A stretch of 64,000 nucleotides of DNA from Chamaecrista fasciculata (taxonomy: Eukaryota > Streptophyta > Magnoliopsida > Fabales > Fabaceae). Shown piece by piece: positions 11,467 to 22,658 of this stretch. Each line of letters starts with the position of its first letter. Positions within the stretch are counted from its first letter, which is position 1. A program made the translations under genes and the position numbers. The DNA is taken from NCBI GenBank assembly GCA_003254925.1, contig QANZ01018231.1, positions 31,096 to 95,095 of the forward strand. Reading direction: 5' to 3'. A model generated the notes under the pieces. The model was not told the origin of the DNA and searched no databases. It saw nothing but the letters and a program-made list of their open reading frames with translations.

Positions 11467-13203
11467 ATGCACTCACCTTGCGCTGGATCATCAGATCAAG
11501 CAGCATCAAATTCAACCCCATGCTTTAATGGCTGCTTTCCATCTTCTTTTCTTGCTTCTGAAACTCATCATCATCATCATCATCATACTGCAAACGAAAC
11601 CACCAGATCGAATAATTGTTATGACTTTGTGGCAGCTACATCTTCCACACTTGTTCACCCAAATGCCCAATTCACCAATCACGAGTCCCTTCCTTCTTTG
11701 CACGAATCTTACTTGAATTTCACAAAGGCATATCCTCTGTTCTTGATGAATGATTCCCTCAAGGCTGATCAAATTCGTGCACAAGAATATTACCACTTGA
11801 ATTTCTCTAACACCTGTTTCGATTACACTGGGTATGGCCTTTTCTCCTATAATCAACAGCATCAAAAACAATTATGCCCACCACCAAATTCTTCAATTGC
11901 TTCTTCTTCTTCATCATCTCAGAATCTTCCATCATCGTTTTTAGAGCCTCCCTTCTTTGAAATTTCACCCAATTCGGTGAGTTTGCATTCCAAGATAGTC
12001 TATGGAAGCGAGGAATCAGAGGTGGAATCAAGAATCAGAGAGAGAATCATGAGATTCATGAATTTCTCCGAAGACGATTACAACCTCGTATTCACTGCAA
12101 ACCAGGTTTCTGCTTTCAAGCTCATAGCCGATTCTTTCGAATTCACGAATAATGGGAATCTCCTCACGGTTTATGACCACAAAAGTGAGGCATTACAAGA
12201 AATGATCAACACCATCAAGAAAAAACATCATCAACAACAAGGATCAGTACACGTGGCGTCAGCAGAATTCACGTGGCCAGATCTCCGAATCAACACGAAG
12301 AAACTAAGGAAGATGATATCCAAGAAACAAAAAAGAGGGCTTTTTGTTTTCCCAGTTCATTCTCGAATCACAGGATCGCCTTATTCTTACATTTGGATGT
12401 CAATGGCTCAAGAAAATGGATGGCACGTGATGCTCGACGCGTGTGCTTTGGCGCCAAAAGAAATGGACACTTTGGGACTTTCTCTGTTCAAGCCTGATTT
12501 TCTCGTGTGTTCATTTTACAGAGTTTTTGGTGAAAACCCATCTGGGTTTGGCTGCTTGTTCGTCAAGAAATCAAGCGTTTCAGTTCTCAGAGATTCTTCG
12601 CCTAACCCCAATGCTGGAATCGTCAGCCTCGTGAATCTTTTCAGGGACGAAGATGAAAAGATTCAAACTTTAGAGTCATCAAAGTCAAGAATTATTGAAT
12701 GTAGAGGATTGGATCATGCAGAGGAAGTGGGGCTAATTGGGATAAGTAGTAGAGGAAGGTATTTAGTGAATTGGGTGGTGAATGCATTGATGAGTCTTCA
12801 ACACCCAAATTCAGAGAGAGAAACAGGGCTTGCTTTGATCAAAATTTATGGGCCAAAGATAAATTCTCATCGTGGGCATGCTTTGGCATTCAATGTATTT
12901 GATTGGAAAGGAGAAAAAGTGGATACTTCAATTGTGCAGAAGCTAGCAGATCGGAATAATATATCGTTGAGTTGTGGGGTTTTGAAGAATATGAGGTTGT
13001 CGGAAAAGTTTGATGATTATGTTTATGATGATAATGATGGTGATTTTGGGGTGTGTGTGTTGACGGCTGCACTTAATTTCTTGACGAACTTTGAAGATGT
13101 GTATAAGCTATGGTCGTTTCTTTCAAGATTCTTGGATGCAGATTTTGTGGAGAAAGAGAGATGGAGGTATATGGCTCTCAATCAGAAAACCCTTGAAGTT
13201 TGA
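11467..13203 (+). CDS. Molybdenum-cofactor-sulfurase-like PLP-fold protein, intronless, 578 aa
   Basis: This is one uninterrupted frame. The N-terminus (MHSPCAG, then CFNGC at 19-23) is typical of the plant family related to the NifS-like domain of ABA3/MOCOS (Arabidopsis At5g51920 and At4g22980 type). A His run (34-40) and a Ser run precede the aminotransferase class-V-like fold, from roughly residue 95 to the end. Recognisable blocks are the helix YHLNFSNTCFDYTGYG, the PVHSRITG strand, the Asp-containing LDACALAPKEMDTLGL and CSFYRVFGENPSGFG. The position that carries the PLP-binding Lys in true sulfurases (SFYKxFG) is Arg here (residue 352), so ordinary sulfurtransferase chemistry is doubtful. 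The C-terminal MOSC domains of ABA3 are absent, as is usual for this subgroup. No function is established for the group. An upstream ATG at 11378 belongs to another frame and was not used. Confidence 0.9.
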   Translation: MHSPCAGSSDQAASNSTPCFNGCFPSSFLASETHHHHHHHTANETTRSNNCYDFVAATSSTLVHPNAQFTNHESLPSLHESYLNFTKAYPLFLMNDSLKADQIRAQEYYHLNFSNTCFDYTGYGLFSYNQQHQKQLCPPPNSSIASSSSSSQNLPSSFLEPPFFEISPNSVSLHSKIVYGSEESEVESRIRERIMRFMNFSEDDYNLVFTANQVSAFKLIADSFEFTNNGNLLTVYDHKSEALQEMINTIKKKHHQQQGSVHVASAEFTWPDLRINTKKLRKMISKKQKRGLFVFPVHSRITGSPYSYIWMSMAQENGWHVMLDACALAPKEMDTLGLSLFKPDFLVCSFYRVFGENPSGFGCLFVKKSSVSVLRDSSPNPNAGIVSLVNLFRDEDEKIQTLESSKSRIIECRGLDHAEEVGLIGISSRGRYLVNWVVNALMSLQHPNSERETGLALIKIYGPKINSHRGHALAFNVFDWKGEKVDTSIVQKLADRNNISLSCGVLKNMRLSEKFDDYVYDDNDGDFGVCVLTAALNFLTNFEDVYKLWSFLSRFLDADFVEKERWRYMALNQKTLEV

Positions 13204-13729
13204 ACTTTGGAAAACAGAGTTAGTATTATCATCATTCATTTTTACTAATTGATATCATTCTTCTACCGCAAAAGTATACTTATGTTCTACTTGAAAAAGG
13301 CTGACGTTTCAAGTTTATCCCTTAAATTTAATTAATTTTATTTTGATTTTTTATCTTTCGAAAATCAATCAAGAAGTTCATATATGAAGTATGAACACTT
13401 CATTTTAACAGTGTGTCGTCGTGTCAGACACGGACGTATGAAACTCATAAAATACATATTCATAAATTTTAAAATATAAAATCAAATCAAGACTTTAACA
13501 TGTCAAACAATAAAAATAATGACATATATTATGAATAATTATTATAATTTTAAAGTTTTTACCAATATTTATGGATTTTAATTATTTATGTATATAAATA
13601 TATGTCGTGTCGTGTCGTGTAAGTTTAAGAATTTGACATGTCAATGTGTCTGTGTTCGTGTCCATACCGGAAAAAAGTTATGTCGTCAATAATTTTAAAA
13701 TGTATGATTGTTTTCACAAAAATAGTTTA

Positions 13730-14226
13730 GGCCAAAACCTTATTTTGGTCCCTAGTGTTTTTTTATTCCATTTAGGTCCTTAATGTTTCTTAAAAATTTC
13801 ATAATTAATTGGTTCCTAACTATTAAATGTGGTGATATCTCTCTTGTTTTAAACCCTGAGCGTGATGAAATCAGTTACAGGTTAAATCTTGTAACTCTGA
13901 TTTCATTGCATTCGGACTTGAAACAAGAGAGATATAACTAAATTCATAAAACAAGTGGCTCATTTTCGGACCCAATTTATTGTCCGATTTGACTTTGTTT
14001 GTTGATGTTTTCAACAAGAAAAAAAAAAGTAATTATCAAACTTAATTCGTAACTCTGATTTCATCACGTTCGGCTTTGAAATGAGAGAAATATGACCACA
14101 TTCAATAGTTAGAGACTAATTATAAAATTTTTAGGAAACATTAAGGACTAAAACAAAATAAAAAAAATACTAAGGACTAAAATAGAATTTTGGAAAAATA
14201 TTGGGGATCAAAATAAAGTTTTGGCC
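13730..14226. mobile_element. Mutator-like element, perfect 9-bp target duplication
   Basis: The sequence aatagttta flanks both ends exactly (13721-13729 and 14227-14235). The ends read 'ggccaaaaccttattttgg' and the inverse of 'aaataaagttttggcc'. Inside, 'ggtcct' and 'aggacta' arms face each other around a core with 'gtgatgaaatcag' type words. Length is 497 bp, with no coding capacity. Confidence 0.88.
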
Positions 14227-15494
14227 AATAGTTTATTACTTCAGCCATTACTTTTAAGAGGAAAGTTTTATTTAAGAAAAAAAAAAATCATCTCTGCCAT
14301 TATCCATGAACACTTGTTTTCCAGGAAACAAAAACTCTTTAATTAATGAGTGTTGTGGAGTGATTCTTTAAGTAAGTGGTGGTGGAAGTTCGAATTCTAC
14401 TTGGAAAACATATTGTGAAAACACTTTATTTATAAGTAGAGGACCTCTGATAAAGAGAATAGTCATTGTTCCTCGCGATAAATACATTGATTTAAAAAAA
14501 ACTGTCAATAATAATAATAATAATAATTCTCATTTTCTGAAAATAAATAATGTTTTCTTTTTAAGGAGAAAAAATGGGAAATGCTACCAAAAAGGGCCCT
14601 CTTTATAGCAAAATCCCAAAAAAAAAAAAAAAATAGGCCACGCAAGATAAGCTTGCCCTATCCCAAAAGGCATAAGGTGGACAATTGAAAGGACTAAACA
14701 TTAATTGGTCACGAGATGGGGATCACATCAACACAAAATGATATTAAGCAAGCAGTCAACCACCAAATTTTCTGACCTACTTGGGGTGGAAACAAGAAAC
14801 TCTCAAGTCTCAAGCATCTTTGGTCAAAGATACCAATTATGAAGACATTCACATATGACATTTTTATTTCTGGCCTAAGAAAAATAAATCATATCTTTTC
14901 TAATTTAATATATACTGTTGATTTTATCATTATTAATCAGTCATCATATTTAATATTTGTATTTTATATTCGTATATTCTATTCAATATTTAAAAAAAAA
15001 TCATATTTTAATTTTATGTATATTAATTACTATATCAGTCACACATTTCCTTTTTTTTTTGTTATTTTATTTACTTTGCCTTTTAGCAAGATTGGATTCA
15101 CAAGTTAAAAGACAGGTATATTTGTTTCTCTAATTACATATTTCTGTGGTTTTTTTTCAATCATAAATCAAGAGAAACGAATTCATATTTCAGAAGTTAT
15201 GTTGTATTTAGTTTGGCTAAGAGAATGTTTTGGAGTCATTACTTCTTCTTTTTTTGGCAGACAAGAATTTGGTAATACAATTTTTTTAATAGACTTTTAA
15301 GAAATAAATTTTTCCATAACATTATCTTAATTAGTCATAATAGTTATGCTAATAAATTAATGACCTTTTGCTTTCGAATGCATGCAATATGTTATATATG
15401 AGCACCAATTTTACATAATATAAATGCTTTTACATTAACCATGTAAAACTCCTCGCTAGTCTTCTTCATTCACTGATGGAATATTGAAAATGAA

Positions 15495-15800
15495 ACATTA
15501 TTTATTTATTTATTTATTGTCTGAAACATAATATATTCAAAAGTAAGGTAAAGTCAAGCATAGTACAAATAAAAACAAAGAAAAAATAGTCAACCCCTCT
15601 CTAGCATAATAAGCATCACTAGACAGGATATCAACTAACGAAGGTGAGGGGTTAGCAACCTATCCAAGAGGATCCATCCCCGTCTCAGACAAATTGGTAA
15701 GACAAACAGTTGTCAAGTTAGCGGATCTAGAGATCCAACTAAAGTTACAACCATCTAAAGAACTGAAAATATAAATAAAGTCAACCTCAGTGACTGTTCT
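15495..15800 (-). mobile_element. Possible LINE 3' end
   Basis: Read on the - strand, the end of a frame gives ISRSANLTTVCLTNLSE and then a stop. This resembles the RNase-H-like C-terminus of plant non-LTR elements (SRSAN followed by an L-rich helix). Downstream on that strand comes a short-repeat tail (aataaataaataaat at about 15497-15520), typical of LINE ends. The rest of the element is not recognisable. Confidence 0.4.
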
Positions 15801-16133
15801 AAAAAAAGACATAATCATACTCAAAGCAATAATAATCATTTAGTAAAATGTCGTCGTGGAAGCAAAACAAGAAACGACACTGTGTAAGTACCTAACTCAG
15901 AAAAAACTCCACCAAGCACCCAAAAATCAGAACCACCCTAAGAAGCCGCTGTGGAAGCTAAAAATCTAAAAAAAGACATAATCATACTCAAAGCAATAAT
16001 AATCATTTAGTAAAATGTCGTCGTGGAAGCAAAACAAGAAACGACACTGTGTAAGTACCTAACTCAGAAAAAACTCCACCAAGCACCCAAAAATCAGAAC
16101 CACCCCAAGAAGCCGCTGTGGGAGCTAAAAGTT
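15798..16133. repeat. Tandem duplication, unit about 168 bp
   Basis: The stretch that starts 'aaaaaagacataatcatact' and runs to 'agccgctgtggaagctaaaa' is followed directly by a nearly identical second copy, with only a few substitutions. It may be a recent slip duplication within the LINE-like remnant, or an assembly duplication. Confidence 0.85.
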
Positions 16134-18275
16134 GCCGTGAAATGCTTAGTCCAGAGTCGTTGCCGCATAGAAATTCAGACCAAACATTATTCAACTTAAT
16201 TTCAAATATTTAAGGGTAGACGTTTGAAATTTTGGGAGTCCAAATTTTCTTTGATTATTAGATATATAAAATAATGAACTAGCTAGCTTTTACTTTTTCA
16301 CTTGATTATTTTTATACAATATATGACATAAGAATTTCAGTTTTAAGAATTCAAGCTTTTTAAAATATAAGCCTTTAATTTTTACAGTGCTTGCAATTAT
16401 CAAATTTATGGAAACGAATCCGTACCAAATTACCAATAATTAAACCACAAGAATATGCTTCTTTTTTTTTTCTAATCATAATCAAAACATCTACGGTCAA
16501 CAATATATAATAGTGCATAATTTCTAGGTGACTTGCAAGTAATTTAACGAGTGGGACTCTAAAATTTTTAAATTTTTTTTCATTGTCAAAACTAAATAAA
16601 AACTCAAAAATAGGTCTAAGAAATCATACCCTTCAGTTTCGTAAGAGAGGGTACATGGAGGCTTGAAGTTAACTTGCAAAAAGAATGCACAAGGGTGGCA
16701 CAGTAAATTCACTTGAAGTTTAAATTAGAAGTGGTAGTAAAGGTTTTGGGAAAGTTCATTAGAAGCATTTACTTTCCTTAGGGTTTTAAGAGGATGTATT
16801 TATAGGGAGAAAAGTAGAGTGTAATTGGTGATGTGTAAGCGCGTGATTGATAGTGATTGGTGTGTGGTGTCGAGTATATCTTGAGTTGTCAAGATTGGAG
16901 TGAGATATGCTAAGAATGTTGGGGTTGTTTGTTAGCCAATAACTTTTGGAGTTGATGATACTAATTATTAAATGAGACTCATCGAATGTTAAAGAGATTA
17001 GAGAAAGTGACTAAGGTGTCCAAAAAAAATAGACTGATATCTTATGGATTGTATCTTGAGGGATCCTCGTGTGTTAAAATTGTGGTACCTAATGAGTATC
17101 ACTCAAATAAGACGACATTTATGCTATAACATCTTATGATGAATGATGGATCAACCCAAAGTATATCACTTGTTTTTTATTGGAAGTGTCAAGTCTCAAA
17201 CAACCTTAGGCAAATTATATCACTTGTATGTCCTTCCCTAGGGGAAGATCAAATCTAGAGTGGCTTCGCTTAATTTTAGTCAAAACATATTGCTCGAACT
17301 TGCCCAAAATATATCATCACATGCACAGTATCTTATATACTATAATATCTTGGATGTCTGGAGTTTGGTAATATTATGATGTCGTCATATATCGACATCC
17401 AAGATAACACTCTGTCATCATATAACAACAAAAATGGTGTTATCTGATGACAACACAAAAACTATGTCATCTCAGATGACAGGGTTTGCAATGACATTTT
17501 TCAATTAAAGTTCCAATTTTAGCCTTTTTTTTTTTAATAAAATTTACTATTTGGCCCCTAAATTTATAACGAGTCAACTTATTTGTCCATGAATAATCAA
17601 AATATATGACTCATTACTATATTATTTATTTAGACATGTTTTTATAATATTTATTTAGACAATTGGTTGATGATATTTTATTTAGACTATTTTTATATTA
17701 AAATTGCTCTTTATTATATTATTATAATTTAATTATTTATCAGTATTATAAAATAATATATTTTTAGTATAGGAATATAAATGAATATTGTTTTTTTATA
17801 ATTATTTATATATTTATTTTGAAAATATCAAAATATGTTTTTAAAATGTTAATAGGGGTAAACATGAAATTTTAAAGAAGACTGATGATATTCACAAAAG
17901 AATACCAAACATATACATCTTATATTTCTGTATTTACTATTGTCATACCAAATGTTGGTATTATAAATATTAGTTATCTTATACTATGATATCACATACC
18001 ACGACATCTGAGGTACTACGACATATGAGATGACAACGCACCAAACGCACATTTAAGGATTGATTGATCTCCATGACACGATGACTACACCTATTGTATT
18101 AATTATGCTTCCTTGATTTTGAAAACTCATGCTTGTTTGTTGCTGAACGAAAACTGAACAGAAGAGATTCTTTAAGAGTGGACAAATATTTTTGCAATAT
18201 ATATCTTGACCTCTATATGATGCAAAAAGTGGTTAATATATATAGGTAGGATATGGATGATCGAGGAGTTGAGGA

Positions 18276-19920
18276 TGTTAGTCAGGATGCACAAGGAAAA
18301 TACGCCAAGAGGGGGCTGAATTGGTATTTAAAAAACTTTTTCTAAGTTAAAAACAAGTTTTAACAGAGTTCTTTAAAACAGTTACTCAAAACGATCCCTC
18401 TAATATAAATTCATCAGAACAATTCTTTATAACAGTTTCTTTCAGAACAAAGCTTCTTAGCAATAACAAATATGCTTAAGGACACAGAGATACTCAAATA
18501 AAGCAAATACTTAAGCAAATCAGATATATAAACAAATTGCTAATGAAAGAAAACTAATCCTTAACTCAAAAGATAAAGGAGAAAGGATAAGGAAAAAGAC
18601 ACAGCAGATTTATACTGGTTCAGAATAAGGTACTAGTCCTTAACAAAGAACTTTCTCTTAAACCTACGTCCAGTCCCCAAACACAAAGTAAGGGATTTTA
18701 TATTATTGCTGGGCAAACTTACCAAATTACAATTGACACTCAACCACTCACGGATCACCACTAGGGTTTCACACTTTTACAGTTTCCCAAACCACAAGTT
18801 CTCACGGGTAACAAACCAGGTTCCTCACAACAACTCCTCTTACAGTGCAACCACTCACGGATAACCACTATAGGGTTTCACAACAACCGAGGACAAGCAA
18901 CCTATTACCACTAGGAGGTATACGAACGAATCAGAAGATATGAGATGAAAGAAATTGGTTCTCTCACAAAGAGATAGGTTCACACACAAAGGTGAATGCC
19001 ACAAAGACTAATCCCACAAAGGGTTCTCACAAAGAGATAACTTTCGATATTGACACTTAGTCTAGCTTCAGCACATAGCAATAACATCTTCATCATTTGA
19101 ATTCTTCAGCTTTTATAGAGAGCAACTTCAGCAGCTTGAATAGGAAATATTCTTCAGCTTTGAATACTCCAACGGCTAGGAACAATAGTATTTTCAACAT
19201 ATTTGATTTGTCTTTTCGCCTTCTTTAGAGTCTTAATTGAATTTCCATGTAGCTTATCTGATAATAATGACATATAGACGTTGACGTTGACGTTGAGCTT
19301 TAATCATCATGGTCAGAATATGAAAGTTTGAAAACTTTCCTTACAATAGTTCCGCAATTGACCTGAAGAATAGGAGCAATTAACAGAAATCTTTCCAAAA
19401 ATAGATTTAGCAATTAATAATAATCTCAACGGTCAGCTTAAAACTTTCTTAATATGTATAACACAAAGTTATTGCAATTAGGCACGTTTTACACTTGAAA
19501 TAAATCAGATATAATATTTAGAGCAAAACTTAGAAAGTTTCCTAAACCGTTCCTTCAATCATAGCGATAATTAAGGAACATGAATAATTCTCAGATTTCT
19601 TTCCTTCTTGAGATAGATTAACACATAATCATTGATTTCATATTAAATGCAATTATAATCTTAATCAATCATGATCTCTTAATTATGTCGTAATAATTAA
19701 AGCAATAAACCGAGACATAAATAATTTTACAAATTTAAACTTTATTATAATATAAAAATACATGGTGAAAACCAATATTAATATATGTACCAATTAAAGA
19801 ATTTTTGACAATTATCAAAACACATATATTAAATAAATATTTATACATCGTGTTTATTTATTTATTTTTTTTCTAGCGCTTAATCAATTAAAAATAGTCT
19901 ATACAAAATTTATTCCAACA
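18276..19920. mobile_element. Solo LTR of an LTR retrotransposon (1645 bp)
   Basis: It starts TGTTAG and ends CCAACA, with TGTT/AACA inverted ends, and is flanked exactly by GAGGA (18271-18275 and 19921-19925). No internal domain, primer site or second LTR is next to it, which is the expected product of LTR-LTR recombination. Inside, 'caaccactcacggat' is repeated (about 18742 and 18849). Its coding frames are too short to mean anything. Confidence 0.82.
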
Positions 19921-20302
19921 GAGGATATATATATGACTTAAGAAACCCAACTTAATTACAAAAAAAAGTGAGGTTGGTCTTGTATACGTCATCGATCTTC
20001 CCATTCAAAATTGAAAATCAAATAAAGAAATAAGGAAATACATAAAAGAAATCCTCCCACTGTGTTCTGGAAAGAGTGGCATCATTCCGAATTCCACTTA
20101 GTCCATTGGTCCGTGTGGTAGCTGCATGCTTATGCAGAAAAGAGCGAAACTGTAGAAAAAAAGAAGAAGCATGTTTCTGAAAAATGTCCCTACTTTAATT
20201 TTTTCTGTTTCTCATGCTGTATGTATGTGTAAGAAATGGACCACCATAAATTGGTGGTACCTACCAATTAAATAAACCCATTCCATTTATAAAAAATAAG
20301 GT

Positions 20303-20790
20303 CAAAACTTTAGAATGGTCTCTTATATATTAGGCGAGTTTCAAATTGGTCCGTTATAGTTCATTTGTTTCATATTAATTTTACATATTTTTATAATTTC
20401 TCAAATTGATCCTAAACAAACTATCAAAACATGATTTAACCTCATTCGCTAATGATCTCAACTAGACAAGAAGAAACTCTTTAAGAGTTAGCATATAGTT
20501 TCGAATGTCTTTGGACTTGAAATGAAAAAGATATAATCAACTTTATTTATTTGACCATATAACGAGTTATCCACTTTTAAAACTCAATTTGATCTTGTTT
20601 ATTGACGATTCCAAAGTACTCGTCAAAAGAAATTTGTAGTTTTGGATTTATTATGTTCAAACTTGAGATAAGAGAAATATGGTCACATTTAGTATTTTTA
20701 GGACCAATTTGAGAAATTGTAAAAATATATAAGACTAATTTGAAATAAATAAAACATTAGAGATCATTTTAAAATCCAACCCATACTTAA
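20303..20790. mobile_element. Degenerate inverted-repeat element next to the retrotransposon
   Basis: The left arm 'ggtcaaaactttagaatggtc' and the right arm ending 'gatcattttaaaatccaacc' are imperfect inverses. The core carries the same 'gaaatgaaaaagatataa' type words as the element at 13730. The target site was not resolved. Confidence 0.45.
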
Positions 20791-20807
20791 GACTTTAAGG
20801 GTATGTT

Positions 20808-21319
20808 TGACGGAATAAATACGAGATGTGGGAGACGAAAACACTAACCTGGAGTTGAGATTGATCTTAAATGGAGGCAAGAACTTCAAACCACAAGATC
20901 CAAGAGAGTGAGAAGATGGAGTGGAGGAAGAGGAAGGGACTAAAGTGTGCAAAAATGAGGACCTTAAGTTGTGAAAACAACTTTAGTATATATATAGTGA
21001 AAATATTCACTAATTGGTCCATCAGTGAATATTACAAAATGGTCCTTAACCATTATTACAAAACAGTCCCTTTAACAAACAAACTCCATATATACATTAG
21101 TAATCTAATGGGATAATTACTAATACTCTTCGGACGTGGCTTGGGGTTCTTAGCCCGGTCCCGGAAGGCTTGTGGATAATCCAACCCATCACGAATTACC
21201 ACAAGTAATATGAACCCAATCTATTCTCATTCAGAATTACGATAAATTAATTACTTATCAGTAAATACAAATATTAATCTTACAATAGATTAATGCTAAT
21301 CCACACAAAAATTCCAACA
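20808..21319 (-). repeat. 3' LTR of the 20.8-26.6 kb element
   Basis: It matches 26093-26605 over its whole length. The half that comes first on the - strand is nearly identical in the two LTRs, while the other half (20808-21000) has drifted and carries small indels. Confidence 0.8.
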
Positions 21320-21932
21320 ATCTCCCACTTGGATAGCATTAATCTATAAACAGATTAATCAACAAAATACTGAAGCAAGTAATTAATTATCACAAAGCAC
21401 ACAAAAGTGCATAACAGATGAAACCATACTCACAGATCACTGAATCCAATAGGGAAACAAGTGATATACACAAAACAGATCACTGGATCCGATAGGGAAA
21501 CAAGTGATATAAACATCAACACAAAATGGTTTCATATCTGAATAAGATAGAGTACGAAATGACATTAAAATGTCATATAACAATACAGAAGTCTATAAAG
21601 ACTTAACTCAGACTCCCACTAGACTAAGGCCACTCCAAAAATTTAACAAAAGCCATATGAGTCACATGAAACGAAGACTCCACAGGCAAGCCTTTAGTCG
21701 ACAGATTTATCAACGAATGTTCACTAACGATGTGAACCAAATGAGTCTGATACACAAGATGTCAAATTCAAGATTTGAACAAAACTTAGATCCAAACAAC
21801 AACGAAAATCAGTTGTGAGACAACACAAGAAATTGAATCTGATAGGGAAAACAATGTTTCTCACCAACTGAACAAAATTGGATCCCAAAGTTGGACAAAA
21901 TCCAACAAATGCAATTGCATTACATCAAATGT

Positions 21933-22612
21933 CTTTCTAAGACCAAATTGGACTGAATCCAATAAATATAACAAAGTTACCCAAATGCCTCTTGAAGGTC
22001 AAATTGGACTAGATCCAATAAATGTAACAAAGTTACTTCACATGCCTCTTGAAGGCCGAATTGGACTAAATCCAATAAATGTAACAAAGTTACTCAGATG
22101 CCTGTAAGGGCCAAGATTGGACTAAATCCAATAAATGTAACAGAGTTACCTCAAATGCCTGTAAAGGCCAAAATTGGACTAAAACCAATAAATGTAACGA
22201 AGTTACGCCAAATGCCTCTAAGGGCCAAAATTGGACTAAATCCAATAAATGTAACAAAGTTACGCCAGATGCCTGTAAGGGCCAAAATTGGACTAAATCC
22301 AATAATTGTAACAAAGTTACCCCAAATGCCTCTTCAAGACCAAATTGGACTGAATCCAATGATTGTAACAATGTTACTGCAAATGCCTCTTGAAGGCCAA
22401 ATTGGACTGAATCCAATGATTGTAACAATGTTACTCCAAATGCCTCTTCAAGACCAAATTGGACTGAATCCAATGATTGTAACAATGTTACTGCAAATGC
22501 CTCTTGAAGGCCAAATTGGACTGAATCCAATGATTGTAACAATGTTACTGCAAATGCCTCTTGAAGGCCAAATTGGACTAAATCCGATAAATGTAACAAA
22601 GTTACAACATAC
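21933..22612. repeat. 57-bp minisatellite, about 12 units
   Basis: Units of the form 'atgcctcttgaaggccaaat...gtaacaatgttactccaa' repeat head to tail every 57 bp with modest divergence. More decayed units reach back to about 21860. Because 57 is a multiple of 3, long frames stay open on both strands (22098-22658 + and 22090-22632 -). I read these as a by-product of the repeat, not as genes. The array lies inside the retroelement, near its 3' LTR. Confidence 0.9.
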
Positions 22613-22658
22613 CAAAATTGGAGAAAATCCAATTAATGTTTACTCAGACTCCCACTAG

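Larger units (their letters stand above)
14236..18270. other. Gene-poor intergenic region
   Basis: I see no supported gene in these 4 kb. The contents are a LINE-like tail with a tandem duplication (15495-16135), a poor candidate inverted-repeat element at about 17350-18060 ('gatgtcgtcatat' versus 'catatgagatgacaac' words), and AT-rich unique-looking DNA. Short frames at 14839 and 16524 have no recognisable content. Confidence 0.5.

Noticed and set aside
11378..11871. Frames overlapping the start of the MOCOS-like gene in other frames, including a His/Ile-rich one
   Set aside because: They are shadows of the real gene. The 11467 frame alone has family similarity and runs 578 codons.
22090..22658. 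Two overlapping 180-186-codon frames on opposite strands with neat 19-residue repeats
   Set aside because: Both follow from a 57-bp tandem repeat that lacks stops by chance. They lie in the non-coding interior of a retrotransposon and show no gene context.
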